5,624 nt of DNA, taken from Rhodobiaceae bacterium. GTDB taxonomy: Bacteria > Pseudomonadota > Alphaproteobacteria > RS24. Below are positions 1-5,468 of the stretch, one piece after another (within the stretch, counting starts at the first letter, position 1; each line of letters opens with the position of its first letter). Both the position numbers and the translations under genes were made by a program. The notes beneath the pieces are model-generated. The model ran no database searches, was not told the DNA's origin, and saw only the letters and a program-made list of their open reading frames with translations. Location of the stretch: positions 4,002 through 9,625 of the forward strand of contig NYTN01000008.1 in the NCBI GenBank assembly GCA_002683515.1, read 5' to 3'.

Positions 1-375
1 CGCTTTTAAAACATTGGCTGTTGTTGCAATTGACCCAGCAACACCACCATCTACATAACCTGTAGCTAACAAATAACAGCTCAACAAAAGTGGGTTTGAA
101 AGGGATTGCTCGATCTTAGAGCGCTCAAGCCCTCTTTTGCTTTGCACATGCTTATAAATCCGACCTAGCCAAAGGTCCTTATCGGGATGGTCGAGAAAAA
201 CTTCAGTGCCATCAGGCAACCCATCATCCGGGTTAAGCGCGATGGGTATCACTTCGCCGCCTTGGCGGAGCAATTTTATAGCTTCTTGAATGCGGGGGTC
301 GGATGTTTCGGGAAATAAAATGCGCTTCTTATTTTCTTTGGCACGATGGTAAAGATTATTAATGATGTCAGTCAT
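1..375 (-). CDS. pta: Phosphate acetyltransferase (PTA/PTB family), N-terminal 125 residues, 3' end outside window
   Basis: The product would interconvert acetyl-CoA (or another short acyl-CoA) and acyl-phosphate in the cytoplasm. Seen: the ATG at 375-373 opens a frame that stays open to the window edge. Residues about 18-36 read RILFPETSDPRIQEAIKLL, the typical first strand and helix of the family. Residues about 107-125 (GYVDGGVAGSIATTANVLKA region) match the family's AD-x-x-VAG-x-x-x-T-T-A-x-x-L-R-A segment. The fold starts directly at the N-terminus, so this is the short single-domain form (usually about 320 aa), not the long form with an N-terminal regulatory domain. The start overlaps the stop of the AtuA-C gene by 8 nt and has no good Shine-Dalgarno sequence, so translation is probably coupled. 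Phosphate butyryltransferase or another acyl specificity cannot be excluded from this fragment. The operon context suggests it handles acyl-CoA from the AtuA pathway (inference). Confidence 0.85.
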   Translation of the reverse strand, partial: MTDIINNLYHRAKENKKRILFPETSDPRIQEAIKLLRQGGEVIPIALNPDDGLPDGTEVFLDHPDKDLWLGRIYKHVQSKRGLERSKIEQSLSNPLLLSCYLLATGYVDGGVAGSIATTANVLKA

Positions 376-721
376 GTTTTATTGTCGAAAGAAGGCTTTC
401 ATCAATCTGTACCACCATATGTAGAAGTGCAAGCCCATGCACTTTACCTTGGGCATCGGTAATAAGTGTCTCCGTACCGCCGCCGCCAAGCGACTCCTCA
501 AGAATAAAATTAAAAGCATTTAAATTTGGCAAATCGAAGCGCGTAACCTCGCCGAGTGCGATTTCGCTAAAATGGTCAGCGACTTTTGCGGCGGTTAACA
601 CTTTATCAAGATAAGCGAAAATTTCTGGTGATCTGGCGATGACGCCGACATTACTCCCATTGCCCTTGTCGCCAGAACGCGCCAGTGCGATGTCCATAAG
701 TTTTACCTGTTTAGGTGCCAC
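368..721 (-). CDS. AtuA-related small protein (AtuA C-terminal domain as a separate polypeptide)
   Basis: This 117-aa protein corresponds to the C-terminal domain that in Pseudomonas AtuA is fused behind the DUF1446 domain. Seen: residues about 14-30 (ARSGDKGNGSNVGVIAR) and about 61-93 (RFDLPNLNAFNF, then LGGGGTETL and DAQGK) are the conserved blocks of the AtuA C-terminal family. I chose the GTG start at 721-719 because a strong GAGGAGG lies 6 nt upstream inside the end of the AtuA gene and the AtuA stop (725-723) is 1 nt away. A longer in-frame opening to 823 only overlaps AtuA codons and has no support. Its stop overlaps the start of pta by 8 nt. The biochemical function is unknown. It is presumed to work with the neighbouring DUF1446 subunit in acyclic terpenoid or related acyl-CoA catabolism (family knowledge plus inference). 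Confidence 0.85.
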   Translation of the reverse strand: MAPKQVKLMDIALARSGDKGNGSNVGVIARSPEIFAYLDKVLTAAKVADHFSEIALGEVTRFDLPNLNAFNFILEESLGGGGTETLITDAQGKVHGLALLHMVVQIDESLLSTIKHD

Positions 722-722
722 C

Positions 723-2096
723 TTAGACCTCCTCAACCTTAACAGTTGTTTTGATTTTATCTTTACCAATAAGCGCCGGCCAATAACCCACAACCTCAGA
801 AGCCCGCGATCTTCCCGCAGCAAATCCGGTAATACCCGGGGGGCCAGAAGTCAAAACCGGAGCAATCTCGCTCGACATTACATTAAGCTTGCTGGCATCC
901 ATTCCCTTGGCGCCGAGCCGCATCAGAATTTCATGAGGCTGGTCGGCGCTTTCCACAATGCCCTTATAAAGAACGTTACTACCGAATAATTCTAAAAAGC
1001 GATCATATTCAGGGATATCTGCGCCAAGCATTTTCATTCGGGCAAATACCATGTCAGAAACAATTTGAGCCTTTTCAATTGCGTCGGGGCCACTAATGCA
1101 GAGCGTTGCAAGAATTTTATAACCGTTCGCATAGGACATGGAGACCTTGAAACTGTCAGTCGCTGGAAGCCCTTTGACGCCATGAATTTTTACGCGGTTC
1201 GCGCCATCCTGCTCCATTTGGATTGTTGTAAAATCTGCAACACAATCAGGGCTGAGGTATCGTGCCGGGTCACCAAGTTCGTAAAGTAACTGTGAGGTGA
1301 CGCTTTCCACATTAATCAATCCGCCTGTGCCGTCATGCTTGGTGACAACAAAAGACCCGTCCTCGTAAGCCTCAACAACCGGAAAGCCAATATGTGCAAA
1401 ATCTTTAACATTTCGCCAATCCGTATAGTTACCGCCCGTGCATTGGGGGCCACATTCAATGATATGGCCTAGAACTGTTGCGGCCGCAATTTTGTCATAA
1501 TCTTCGAATGACCAGCCAAATTCATAGGCCAATGGTGCGACAGCCAGTGAGGGGTCACTTGCACGCCCGGTGATAACAATATCTGCGCCTTGTTGAAGTG
1601 CCTCAACTATCGAAACAGCGCCTATATAAACATTGGCGCTGATGATATCGTCTTTCACGGATGCTAGAGTTGCGCCGGTATCCATATTAACCAGCGACTC
1701 GCCTTCATTTGTAAGCGTGTCCAGCCTGTCAAGAATATCATCACCCTCAACGATGCCGATACGGACACCTGAGAGGCCAATATCTGAAAGTGCTTGTTTG
1801 GTGGCGGCGAGACATCCTGGGGCATTAACCCCCGCCGCATTGGCAATCAATTTGATGCCCTTGTCTCTGCATTGGGGCATAATCATTTTGAGCATTTTAA
1901 TAAAATCACGTGCGTAACCCGAGTCTGGGTCGCGCATTTTTTGTTTTTGCATGATGCTCATCGTGATTTCGGAAAGATAGTCGAAGGTCAGGTAATCAAC
2001 CGGCCCTTCTTCAACAAGCCTTTTGGGCCCGAGGAGACTGTCGCCCCAGAATCCTTGGGCATTTGCAACCCTTATCATTTTTTTTGCTTTATTCAC
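723..2096 (-). CDS. Acyclic terpene utilization AtuA family protein (DUF1446)
   Basis: This 457-aa cytoplasmic protein is of the DUF1446/AtuA family, first linked to citronellol and geraniol breakdown in Pseudomonas, with undetermined chemistry. Seen: an N-terminal AQGFWGDS motif (about residues 13-20), DYLTFDYLSEITMSIM (about 34-49), NAAGVNAPGC (about 86-95), ITGRASDPSLAVAPL (about 175-189), ECGPQCTGGNYTDW (about 214-227) and a glycine-rich GPPGITGF near the C-terminus (about 418-425). The usual C-terminal extension is missing because it is encoded by the next gene. I chose the GTG at 2096-2094 because GGAGG (2106-2102) precedes it by 5 nt. An in-frame TTG at 2108 would lie upstream of that site, and the ATG at codon 7 lacks one. 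It leads a leftward operon with the AtuA-C protein and pta, and diverges from an MFS carrier. The name does not prove a terpene substrate: the family is widespread beside acyl-CoA enzymes. Confidence 0.88.
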   Translation of the reverse strand: MNKAKKMIRVANAQGFWGDSLLGPKRLVEEGPVDYLTFDYLSEITMSIMQKQKMRDPDSGYARDFIKMLKMIMPQCRDKGIKLIANAAGVNAPGCLAATKQALSDIGLSGVRIGIVEGDDILDRLDTLTNEGESLVNMDTGATLASVKDDIISANVYIGAVSIVEALQQGADIVITGRASDPSLAVAPLAYEFGWSFEDYDKIAAATVLGHIIECGPQCTGGNYTDWRNVKDFAHIGFPVVEAYEDGSFVVTKHDGTGGLINVESVTSQLLYELGDPARYLSPDCVADFTTIQMEQDGANRVKIHGVKGLPATDSFKVSMSYANGYKILATLCISGPDAIEKAQIVSDMVFARMKMLGADIPEYDRFLELFGSNVLYKGIVESADQPHEILMRLGAKGMDASKLNVMSSEIAPVLTSGPPGITGFAAGRSRASEVVGYWPALIGKDKIKTTVKVEEV

Positions 2097-2113
2097 TGAC
2101 GCCTCCAAATCTC

Positions 2114-2146
2114 AATTTAAAAGTCTACCTCTTAATGTCAATTATA
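2114..2146 (-). promoter_or_regulatory. Promoter-like sequences for the AtuA operon
   Basis: On the minus strand a perfect TATAAT (2146-2141) shares one base with a perfect TTGACA (2141-2136). The TTGACA is followed after 16 nt by TAAATT (2119-2114). The pair TTGACA-16-TAAATT would start transcription near 2107, almost at the ribosome binding site. The TATAAT would start it near 2134 but lacks a good -35. Which one is used cannot be decided from sequence. Confidence 0.4.
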
Positions 2147-2171
2147 AGTTTTCTGGGACGCGAGAAACATA

Positions 2172-2201
2172 TTGAAGTAGTGTGTTCTTCACCTTTAATC
2201 A
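2172..2201 (+). promoter_or_regulatory. Weak promoter-like pair ahead of the MFS gene
   Basis: TTGAAG (2172-2177) and TAATCA (2196-2201) are separated by 18 nt, and the MFS start codon follows 15 nt later. Only a partial consensus match is seen. The divergent arrangement with the AtuA operon makes a promoter somewhere in 2110-2210 likely, but this exact placement is uncertain. Confidence 0.25.
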
Positions 2202-2216
2202 TTAAACGGAAAAGAA

Positions 2217-3491
2217 ATGATTGGATCACCGCCCCGCTTAGGAACGATTTATACTGGCTGGATTGTTTTATCTACCTGTTTTGTGTCGGCCATGTTGATT
2301 GTAGGTGCAACGATTTACAGCTTCCAGCTTTTCGTTATCCCCGTTACTGAAGAATTCGGAATCTCGCGAGCGACAGCCAATAATGCCTATATTTCCATGT
2401 TGGTCGGTCTTGCACTCTGGTCGCCATTGGTTGGGCGGCTTCTTGATAAATTTGATGCAAAATATGTGATTATGTTTGGGGCGCTTAGTTTTGGCGGTGC
2501 CTTCACACTTGTTGCGATGGCCCAAAGCCTGATGGTAATGATGGTCGGCATTTTTGTGATGCTGAGCATTGCCGTTTGCTCATGTGGTGGGCTTGCCGGT
2601 AACGCCGTTACAGTGCGGTGGTTTCAAAAACGCAGGGGGCGGGCATTGGGGATTATGTCCGTGACGTCATCTGTCGGTGGCGCATTTATGGTGCCGGTTG
2701 TGTCCTATCTTATCTCTACTTATGGCTGGCGTACGGCGATGCTTATCACCGGCTGGTCGGTGGCGATAATTTTATTCGTCTTCGTTGGTCTGTTTGTTAG
2801 GGGACGTCCCGCACAAGCCGATATTAATGATTTTGATGAACTTGATAGTAAAGCTGATACACCCCTACAAGATGCGCCTACAGGGGATAAAACCCTGAGC
2901 CTAGAGCAGATTGTGACGACTCGAAATTATTGGCTTGTAGCAATGGGGTGCGGTCTTTTGCTGGCGAGCGATCAGGCTGTTCTCACCTCGAAATTCCCAT
3001 TTCTAGTCGATAGCGGTTTTACAGTTTTGCAGGCCACCACGATTATTTCTACCATGACGATATCTGCGGCCGCCGGAAAGCTTATAATCGGTTTTATGGC
3101 TGATTATTTTGATGTCAGGCATTTGTTTGCCTTGGTCGCCTTGTTCCACTTTCTTCTCTTGGCTGTGTTTTTAATGCGACCTGACTATTGGAGTTTATTG
3201 ATTTTTGTTTCTATTTTTGGGGCGGCCGTTGGCGGTATTTATCCTGTGTGGTCATCGTTAACGGCAAACGCTTTTGGTCCGGCCAGCATTGGGTCTGTCT
3301 TAGGGTTTATGGCGCCGGTCATGCAGGGTCTTTCGATTATATTTGTAAGTTTTATCGGCGAGGTGCACAGTCGGACGGGGGCTTACGATGTTGCGTTTCA
3401 AGGATTTATGATAACTGTCGTAATGTCTGTATTCTTTATTTATGCGATGAAGCTACAACCAAAATCATCTTCAGATAGGGTTAAAGGCTAA
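2217..3491 (+). CDS. Major facilitator superfamily transporter, monocarboxylate/OFA-like
   Basis: This 424-aa inner-membrane carrier probably moves an organic acid by proton-coupled transport. Seen: about twelve hydrophobic segments in two halves, joined by a hydrophilic, acidic central loop at about residues 194-232. GRLLDKFDAKYV after TM2 (about 73-84) is the MFS motif A. VRWFQKRRGRALGIMS (about 133-148) is the loop typical of monocarboxylate-porter and oxalate:formate-antiporter-like members. A second motif-A-like stretch, GFMADYFDVRHL, occurs in the C-terminal half (about 292-303). The length is normal for the superfamily. The ATG at 2217 is preceded by a weak purine-rich stretch and places TM1 about 12 residues in. 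It is divergent from the AtuA operon with about 120 bp between starts, so the substrate may be the acid that operon degrades (inference). The substrate cannot be named from sequence. Confidence 0.88.
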   Translation: MIGSPPRLGTIYTGWIVLSTCFVSAMLIVGATIYSFQLFVIPVTEEFGISRATANNAYISMLVGLALWSPLVGRLLDKFDAKYVIMFGALSFGGAFTLVAMAQSLMVMMVGIFVMLSIAVCSCGGLAGNAVTVRWFQKRRGRALGIMSVTSSVGGAFMVPVVSYLISTYGWRTAMLITGWSVAIILFVFVGLFVRGRPAQADINDFDELDSKADTPLQDAPTGDKTLSLEQIVTTRNYWLVAMGCGLLLASDQAVLTSKFPFLVDSGFTVLQATTIISTMTISAAAGKLIIGFMADYFDVRHLFALVALFHFLLLAVFLMRPDYWSLLIFVSIFGAAVGGIYPVWSSLTANAFGPASIGSVLGFMAPVMQGLSIIFVSFIGEVHSRTGAYDVAFQGFMITVVMSVFFIYAMKLQPKSSSDRVKG

Positions 3492-3503
3492 GCTAAAGAG
3501 CTT
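3490..3503 (+). terminator. Small hairpin at the end of the MFS gene
   Basis: AAGCT (3490-3494), a 4-nt loop and AGCTT (3499-3503) form a perfect short inverted repeat starting in the MFS stop codon. The following sequence (GCAATCGCTTTTGCTTT) has only broken T runs, so a real Rho-independent terminator is doubtful. Confidence 0.25.
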
Positions 3504-3512
3504 GCAATCGCT

Positions 3513-3540
3513 TTTGCTTTGGGGCATAACCCGCTATGCT
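3513..3540 (+). promoter_or_regulatory. Probable tRNA-Gly promoter
   Basis: CTATGCT (3534-3540) resembles the -10 seen ahead of many alphaproteobacterial stable RNA genes and sits 11 nt upstream of the tRNA 5' end. A TTTGCT (3513-3518) lies 16 nt before TATGCT as a weak -35. An alternative pair is TTGCAA (3502-3507) and CATAAC (3525-3530) with 17-nt spacing. The match is only partial in both cases. Confidence 0.35.
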
Positions 3541-3551
3541 AAAACAGCAAT

Positions 3552-3626
3552 GCGGGCGTAGCTCAGGGGTAGAGCGCAACCTTGCCAAGGTTGATGTCGT
3601 GAGTTCGAATCTCATCGCCCGCTCCA
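3552..3626 (+). tRNA. tRNA-Gly (anticodon GCC), CCA encoded
   Basis: A complete 75-nt cloverleaf can be folded by eye. The acceptor stem GCGGGCG (3552-3558) pairs with CGCCCGC (3616-3622). The D stem is GCTC/GAGC. The anticodon stem is CAACC (3577-3581) with GGTTG (3589-3593), around loop TTGCCAA and anticodon GCC (3584-3586). The T stem is GTGAG/CTCAT, around loop TTCGAAT. The discriminator T (3623) is followed by an encoded CCA (3624-3626). All invariant positions look intact, so this is the functional copy. A decayed direct repeat of its 3' half lies at 5407-5468, which makes this gene the likely integration target for the DNA to its right. Confidence 0.97.
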
Positions 3627-3640
3627 TTTCATAATATAGA
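3579..3640 (+). repeat. Direct repeat, left copy (attL-like), inside tRNA-Gly and its flank
   Basis: The copy begins in the anticodon stem, covers the anticodon loop, T arm, acceptor 3' strand and CCA, and continues about 14 nt beyond it through TTTCATAATATAGA. Differences from the right copy are at 3581, 3590, 3596, 3605, 3608 and 3634. The extent from anticodon arm to past the 3' end is the usual extent of tyrosine-recombinase att cores in tRNA genes. Confidence 0.6.
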
Positions 3641-3657
3641 AATACCTCTTCAATAGC

Positions 3658-3700
3658 CCACCATCCGTTACAAAATTAGAATTACACATATTAGTGGTGG
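3658..3700. repeat. Imperfect inverted repeat downstream of tRNA-Gly
   Basis: CCACCA (3658-3663) is complementary to TGGTGG (3695-3700). With one bulged C the pairing extends to AGCC(C)ACCA against TGGTGGCT (3655-3702). The loop is 31 nt and AT-rich and no T run follows, so it does not look like a terminator. It may belong to the att region, but chance is possible. Confidence 0.3.
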
Positions 3701-3736
3701 CTGGAAAGTTGAGCACTTTGATTGTCAAAAATACCC

Positions 3737-3856
3737 TTATATTTGTGACGAGATGTGACGAGATTGTGACCGGTGCTCTATTATTGAGTTCTGTTCTTCC
3801 AGAAGCGCAGTCAGGTAGTCGGGCTTGTCTTTAGGATCATCCACCTTATGCTTACC
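3737..3856 (-). pseudogene. Out-of-use 3' part of the DUF5681 gene
   Basis: This is the in-frame continuation behind the TGA of the preceding entry, 39 codons ending in TAA. It starts GKHKVDDPKDKPDY and includes TALLEEQNSIIE, a hydrophilic, plausibly helical sequence. If the TGA were Trp the full protein would be about 105 aa. The last ten codons run through the TGTGACGAGA repeats. Confidence 0.5.
3744..3770. repeat. TGTGACGAGA direct repeats
   Basis: The 10-mer TGTGACGAGA occurs twice in perfect tandem (3744-3753 and 3754-3763), followed after one T by a third TGTGAC (3765-3770). Iterated short sites spaced by about one helical turn commonly bind a protein, for example an integrase arm site or a regulator. 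It lies about 120 bp inside the left repeat. It also overlaps the reading frame that continues past the stop of the DUF5681 gene. Confidence 0.6.
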
Positions 3857-4054
3857 TCAACCTCTATCTAGCAATGGTTGAGCAGCAGCGCCTCTCGCGC
3901 GCTCATCTTTTCCTTCACGAACCAACTCTACTAGGGTCCCCATAGCTTCGATCGTGTAGTTTTTTGCTAACTCAATGATGTTGTGCTCTTCCTCAGGTCT
4001 GCCACCAGGGTTCCCTGAATAGCCTTTGATAAATCTGCCCGTCTTATCTGGCAT
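3857..4054 (-). pseudogene. DUF5681 domain protein, interrupted by TGA at the expected Trp codon
   Basis: The 65-codon frame begins with ATG at 4054-4052, 8 nt after a perfect AGGAGG (4068-4063). Residues about 8-20 read FIKGYSGNPGGRP, the hallmark N-terminal motif of DUF5681 (KGxSGNPxGRP), a small family common in phage and prophage regions near packaging genes. The domain continues to AAAQPLLDRG and then stops at TGA (3859-3857). In the family this segment normally continues as DRG-W-G-K, and here the codons after TGA encode G-K. A TGG to TGA change therefore fits. The same frame stays open for 39 more codons to a TAA at 3739-3737. TGA ends other genes here (368-370, 5058-5060), so it is a stop in this genome. 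The promoter and ribosome binding site remain intact, so a 65-aa product could still be made. Confidence 0.7.
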
Positions 4055-4081
4055 CGTGAACGCCTCCTGACTTGAGGTTGC

Positions 4082-4111
4082 ATTATACAATGGATGAAAC
4101 TAGCATTTCAA
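4082..4111 (-). promoter_or_regulatory. Promoter of the DUF5681 gene
   Basis: On the minus strand TTGAAA (4111-4106) and a perfect TATAAT (4087-4082) are separated by 18 nt. The predicted start near 4075 leaves about 20 nt before the start codon, including the AGGAGG at 4068-4063. This is one of the best sigma70-like matches in the window. Confidence 0.55.
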
Positions 4112-4146
4112 AATGTAGTAGATTTTTCATTAATTGGAGAGGGTTC

Positions 4147-4434
4147 ATGAGACGGTTTTTAATCATTGCGACATTGGTTCTCTATTCGCTTATGTTGGTG
4201 GCGTGTAATAGCGCCTCAAATAAGTTATCTAAAAATATTGGGCCGACGAAGCAGGACTGCAAAGAACTGGCTCAGGGCGCTGGGGCATTATTGATTGAAG
4301 CTGATAAGCTTTGGGATGAACTCAGAAACATTCCTGAAAATTCTTCTGAACGCCACGAGCCTGCTTCTAAAATTAAATGGCTGACTGATATAGCTGCTAA
4401 CTATTCAGTTTATTACGAAACTTTTTGTAAGTAA
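4147..4434 (+). CDS. Small predicted lipoprotein, unknown function
   Basis: This 95-aa protein is not recognised. Seen: a positively charged start (MRRF), a hydrophobic stretch at about 4-17 and a lipobox LVAC with the lipidated Cys at residue 20. The following Asn (+2 is not Asp) suggests outer-membrane sorting. The mature part is about 75 residues, hydrophilic and probably helical, with two further cysteines (about 38 and 94) that could form a disulfide in the periplasm. The start at 4147 is chosen because GGAGAGGG (4136-4143) precedes it and it puts the signal peptide at the N-terminus. The frame is open upstream to 4072 but that extension would bury the signal. Its stop lies 2 nt before the SOUL gene start, so the two are almost certainly cotranscribed and may act together at the cell envelope (inference). 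Confidence 0.75.
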   Translation: MRRFLIIATLVLYSLMLVACNSASNKLSKNIGPTKQDCKELAQGAGALLIEADKLWDELRNIPENSSERHEPASKIKWLTDIAANYSVYYETFCK

Positions 4435-4436
4435 AA

Positions 4437-5060
4437 ATGAAACCATTACTCCTCACCATCGCACTGCTTTTCTCGTCTCCAGCATGGGCGGAATACGAAC
4501 AGCCAAGTTATAAAGTTATTCTTGAGCAAGATAAGTTTTCCATAAGAGATTACTCAGAAGTTATTGTTGTTGAAACTGAAGTGGTGGCCTCAAGAAGGGG
4601 TGCGGCTAATGAGGCATTCCGTAAATTGTTTAGATATATTAGTGGAAACAACGAAGCTAACTTGGAAATCTCAATGACTTCACCTGTGGCGCAAACTTTA
4701 GCTAATGAAGAAGACGAAATTGCCGAGAATTGGGCTGTAAGATTTTTTTTGCCAAGGAGTTTGAGCGAAGAAAATATACCCCAGCCCAGTGAGGCAGGGG
4801 TAGCAGTTGTAAAGCTTAAGGCTCAGAGGTATGGCAGTGTATATTTTAAAGGAACACAAAATGATAAAAACGTTTCAGAAAATTTAGTCAAGCTTGAGGC
4901 ATTTATCACTGAGAATGGTTATGAGGTCTCGGGGCTCCCCGTCTATGCTTTTTATGACCCGCCCTTTATTCCGTGGTTTTTAAGGGATAATGAGATTTTA
5001 CTGCCAGTGATTACAAACCAAATAAATACTGAAAACCTAGGAGGGGATAAACCCGAATGA
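4437..5060 (+). CDS. SOUL-family heme-binding protein, periplasmic
   Basis: This 207-aa exported protein is of the SOUL/HBP family, whose members bind heme or other tetrapyrroles. Bacterial roles are poorly defined. Seen: a signal peptide at residues 1-18 ending AWA before EYEQ, then the domain opening YKVILEQDKFSIRDYSEVIV (about 25-44). The block AFRKLFRYISGNNEANLEISMTSPV follows at about 60-84, whose MTSPV is a family hallmark. VRFFLP (about 101-106), the YGSVYFKGTQND strand (about 132-143) and the C-terminal PPFIPWFLRDNEILLPV (about 175-191) complete the domain. The length is normal for the exported form. It starts 2 nt after the lipoprotein stop with only a weak ribosome site, so translation is probably coupled. 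Its codons are AT-rich relative to the left part of the window, consistent with transfer. Its stop overlaps the ATG of a short downstream frame. Confidence 0.9.
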   Translation: MKPLLLTIALLFSSPAWAEYEQPSYKVILEQDKFSIRDYSEVIVVETEVVASRRGAANEAFRKLFRYISGNNEANLEISMTSPVAQTLANEEDEIAENWAVRFFLPRSLSEENIPQPSEAGVAVVKLKAQRYGSVYFKGTQNDKNVSENLVKLEAFITENGYEVSGLPVYAFYDPPFIPWFLRDNEILLPVITNQINTENLGGDKPE

Positions 5061-5125
5061 AACCATCACTTTTAGACTATTTATTTCTCAGTTTTCCCCG
5101 CACTTCACTGTTTCCACGGGACTAA
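5057..5125 (+). pseudogene. 22-codon stub of a third gene after SOUL
   Basis: An ATG at 5057-5059 overlaps the SOUL stop as ATGA and is preceded by AGGAGGGG (5039-5046) with 10-nt spacing, the layout of a translationally coupled operon gene. The frame encodes MKPSLLDYLFLSFPRTSLFP and then RD and a TAA at 5123-5125. No domain is recognisable. Its first ten bases (ATGAAACCAT) equal those of the SOUL gene. It may be the surviving 5' end of a deleted operon gene, or a short peptide, or chance. Confidence 0.35.
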
Positions 5126-5388
5126 ATTTTATTTTCGAAAAATACCCTCCACTAGTTTACTTCGTATTTCTTAAAGTTTTTATAAGTTAAATATCTAAAG
5201 TCGGATTGGGACAAGAGCCACTGATCAATAGGTTATTCTCATATGATAATTATGGGTTTGGGGTTTCAATTAACTATTTTAATTAGTGATTTTCCATCAA
5301 AGTCAGTCGGAGGATAAAGGAGACAAGCAGTGTCTGTAATTGTCGGATTTCTAATGCTTAAAGATCTTTCCGCTTAAGCGGATGGTGA
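5126..5388. other. AT-rich non-coding stretch, possible gene debris
   Basis: No gene is seen over about 260 bp. It holds a weak AT-rich inverted repeat (AATTAA 5268-5273, TTAATT 5279-5284). A strong ribosome site AAGGAG (5317-5322) precedes a GTG at 5330 by 7 nt and opens only 15 codons, ending at TAA 5375-5377. A perfect 14-bp palindrome follows (listed separately). The pattern suggests eroded coding DNA at the right end of the putative island. No good terminator was found behind the SOUL gene. Confidence 0.5.
5369..5382. repeat. Perfect 14-bp palindrome next to the tRNA remnant
   Basis: TCCGCTTAAGCGGA is self-complementary with no loop and ends 6 nt before the tRNA-like remnant begins (5389). 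Symmetry of this kind fits a dimeric protein binding site or a recombination-related site. No T run follows, so it is not a terminator. Confidence 0.5.
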
Positions 5389-5454
5389 GCCGGGCGCCTG
5401 GGAATGACTTTGCCAAGATTGATATCGTGAGTCCGGATCTCATCGCCCGCTCCA
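5389..5454 (+). pseudogene. Decayed tRNA-Gly copy
   Basis: The left end has CGGGCG (5391-5396), matching the acceptor 5' strand of the intact tRNA, followed by a stretch about 10 nt too short to hold the D arm. The rest aligns base for base with the intact gene from 3579 through the encoded CCA (5452-5454). The anticodon stem is disrupted (C opposite A, plus several wobbles). The T loop reads TCCGGAT instead of TTCGAAT, losing invariant bases at T55 and A58. It cannot be a working tRNA. It reads either as the att copy at the right end of an inserted element or as a decayed tRNA duplicate. Confidence 0.75.
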
Positions 5455-5468
5455 TTTCATAGTATAGA
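5407..5468 (+). repeat. Direct repeat, right copy (attR-like)
   Basis: This matches 3579-3640 at an offset of 1828 bp with six mismatches in 62 positions and the same orientation. Identity continues past the CCA into the TTTCATA-TATAGA flank, so the repeat is larger than the tRNA itself. After 5468 the match becomes patchy with a 2-nt insertion. Confidence 0.65.

Noticed and set aside
722..823. Upstream extension of the AtuA-C frame to an ATG at 823
   Set aside because: It lies wholly within AtuA codons, encodes a basic non-family sequence, and the GTG at 721 has a strong ribosome site and the proper spacing.
639..2350. Several plus-strand open frames antisense to the AtuA genes, and a frame running into the MFS start
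   Set aside because: They have low-complexity or antisense character, no ribosome sites and no family motifs. The minus-strand genes are clearly real.
3857..3859. TGA as a sense codon (recoded Trp) genome-wide
   Set aside because: TGA terminates the AtuA-C gene at the pta overlap and the SOUL gene at a natural end, so it is a stop here.
4072..4146. Upstream start for the lipoprotein gene at 4072
   Set aside because: It would place about 25 hydrophilic residues before a clear lipoprotein signal peptide. The ATG at 4147 has its own good ribosome site.
5101..5135. Possible terminator after SOUL (TCCCCG with CGGGA)
   Set aside because: The stem needs a bulge, the loop is long and the T run is interrupted. 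It is not convincing.
3727..5148. Shared 11-mer AAAAATACCCT at 3727-3737 and 5138-5148
   Set aside because: It is short and AT-rich with unrelated flanks, so probably chance rather than an element terminus.
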